A stretch of 5,753 bases of DNA from Verrucomicrobiales bacterium (lineage in GTDB: Bacteria; Verrucomicrobiota; Verrucomicrobiia; Verrucomicrobiales; V1-33), in contig JAQGPD010000631.1 in assembly GCA_028293305.1 (NCBI GenBank), positions 1-5,753 of the forward strand, read 5' to 3'. The position numbers and the translations under genes are program-made. The notes below the pieces were generated by a model. It did no database searches, had not been told where the DNA came from, and saw only the letters and a list, made by a program, of their open reading frames with translations. Positions 4,997 through 5,753 of this stretch are shown here, piece after piece (position 1 is the stretch's first letter; the number at the start of each line of letters is the position of its first letter).

Positions 4997-5753
4997 TTAG
5001 AGTGGCAGCGTTTGCACCGGCAATGAGATCAGGAACTCCGCGCCGCCGCCGGGCCGGTTGCTGGCCGTGATGTCGCCTTTCAGCGCCCGGATCAGTGCCC
5101 GCGCGATGGACAGTCCCAGCCCGGTGCCGCCCGCCGGACTGCCGGGGAGACGGTAGAATTTTTCGAAAATCCTCGTCGCGCTTCCTTCCGGAAGTCCGGG
5201 ACCGGAATCGGCTATAGTCAGGTTCAGCACATCGCCGCCGGTCAGCCCGGCCGAGATTTCGATATGAGTGCCGGGCGGGGTGTAGGCGCAGGCGTTGTGG
5301 AGAATATTGGCCACCGCCTGCGAATACAACATCGCGTCCAGATTCATGGCAGGAAGATCGGTGGGAATGTTAAGCAAAATCGAGCGTCCCCTGGTGGCAT
5401 CCTGCACGGCATTCAAAGTCTGCTGCAGGACATCCGCCAACAAACACCACTCCCGCATGGGCTGCACGGCGGAGGATTCGATGCGGGTCATTTGCAGGAG
5501 ATTGTGCACGACGAGCTGCAGCCGTTGGTTCGCGGTCTGGATCTCGGCGACGTAGGGATTTTTCAGTCCGGCCAATCCCTCGAGCGACGCCTGGATCACG
5601 GCGAGGGGCGTTTTCAATTCGTGGGAAACACTGTCCAGCAGGGTGCGTTGCAGCTTCTCGGATTGCGTTAGGAGTTCCACCTGGTTCACTGCTTTGATGA
5701 AATGGTCTTTTTCCAGAACGAGGGCGAGCTGCAGCGCGAAAGCCTCGATGGCC
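4997..5753 (-). CDS. kdpD: KdpD-type potassium sensor histidine kinase, C-terminal part (partial)
   Basis: The frame is open from the window edge to the TAA at 4999-4997, giving 251 C-terminal residues; the N-terminal KdpD, Usp and membrane parts lie outside. Numbering from the edge, AIEAFALQLALVLEKDHF (1-18) is the end of a GAF-like region and signalling helix. SHELKTP follows with phospho-acceptor His44, then the N-box NILHNACAYTP (149-159), G1 ADSGPG (181-186), F-box FEKFYR (196-201) and G2 GTGLGLSIAR (209-218). The tail ITASNRPGGGAEFLISLPVQTLPL closely parallels the E. coli KdpD end (ITAFNRPEGGACF...LPQQTAP), and the EW-x-L-x-x-V element after the DHp helices also matches. KdpD phosphorylates KdpE to induce the high-affinity Kdp K+ pump. 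No kdpE lies downstream within the window. A GTG at 5689 is internal, not the start. The gene converges on the Cys-rich gene, 30 bases apart, with no visible terminator. Confidence 0.87.
   Translation of the reverse strand, partial: AIEAFALQLALVLEKDHFIKAVNQVELLTQSEKLQRTLLDSVSHELKTPLAVIQASLEGLAGLKNPYVAEIQTANQRLQLVVHNLLQMTRIESSAVQPMREWCLLADVLQQTLNAVQDATRGRSILLNIPTDLPAMNLDAMLYSQAVANILHNACAYTPPGTHIEISAGLTGGDVLNLTIADSGPGLPEGSATRIFEKFYRLPGSPAGGTGLGLSIARALIRALKGDITASNRPGGGAEFLISLPVQTLPL

Overview
The window looks like chromosomal DNA from a member of the Verrucomicrobiota, or at least the PVC group. GC is moderately high. Three things point there. One is a stand-alone secreted cytochrome-type 'putative heme-binding domain' protein of the Pirellula/Verrucomicrobium kind. 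The second is a secreted protein with acidic calcium-loop motifs (DSDGDGLPDAWE, DFDKDGINNFAEY) and a C-terminal 'YQIQSSPDLKTWSD ... YYRL' module, a layout common in verrucomicrobial exported proteins. The third is weak or absent Shine-Dalgarno sequences. The phylum is inferred from protein style; no marker gene is present.

Layout. Positions 1-1503 on the minus strand hold a two-gene unit of exported proteins. The upstream gene (577-1503) and the downstream gene (1-580, cut by the window edge) overlap by the four bases ATGA, so they are probably translationally coupled. A 329-base divergent intergenic region (1504-1832) carries small palindromes and a perfect TATAAT. It is followed by the plus-strand cytochrome-type protein (1833-2924). 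This gene converges on a minus-strand short-chain dehydrogenase of the general-stress type (2969-3886), with terminator-like hairpins in the 44-base gap.

A second divergent region (3887-4160) contains a perfect 11-base inverted repeat whose arms lie about 100 bases apart. The plus strand then has an MgtC/SapB-family membrane protein (4161-4685) and, 38 bases later, a tiny Cys-rich zinc or metallothionein-like protein (4724-4966). The window ends with the 3' part of a minus-strand KdpD-type potassium sensor kinase (4997-5753, N-terminus outside the window).

Functionally the right half has an envelope and ion-homeostasis flavour (MgtC family, metal-binding small protein, KdpD, stress-type SDR). 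Only the mgtC-like and Cys-rich genes look like one transcription unit. The left half is secreted or periplasmic proteins of unknown role. I see no mobile element genes, tRNA, rRNA or CRISPR, and no clear new multi-gene system. The best leads are the inverted repeat at 3947-4052, the coupled secreted pair and the small Cys-rich protein.
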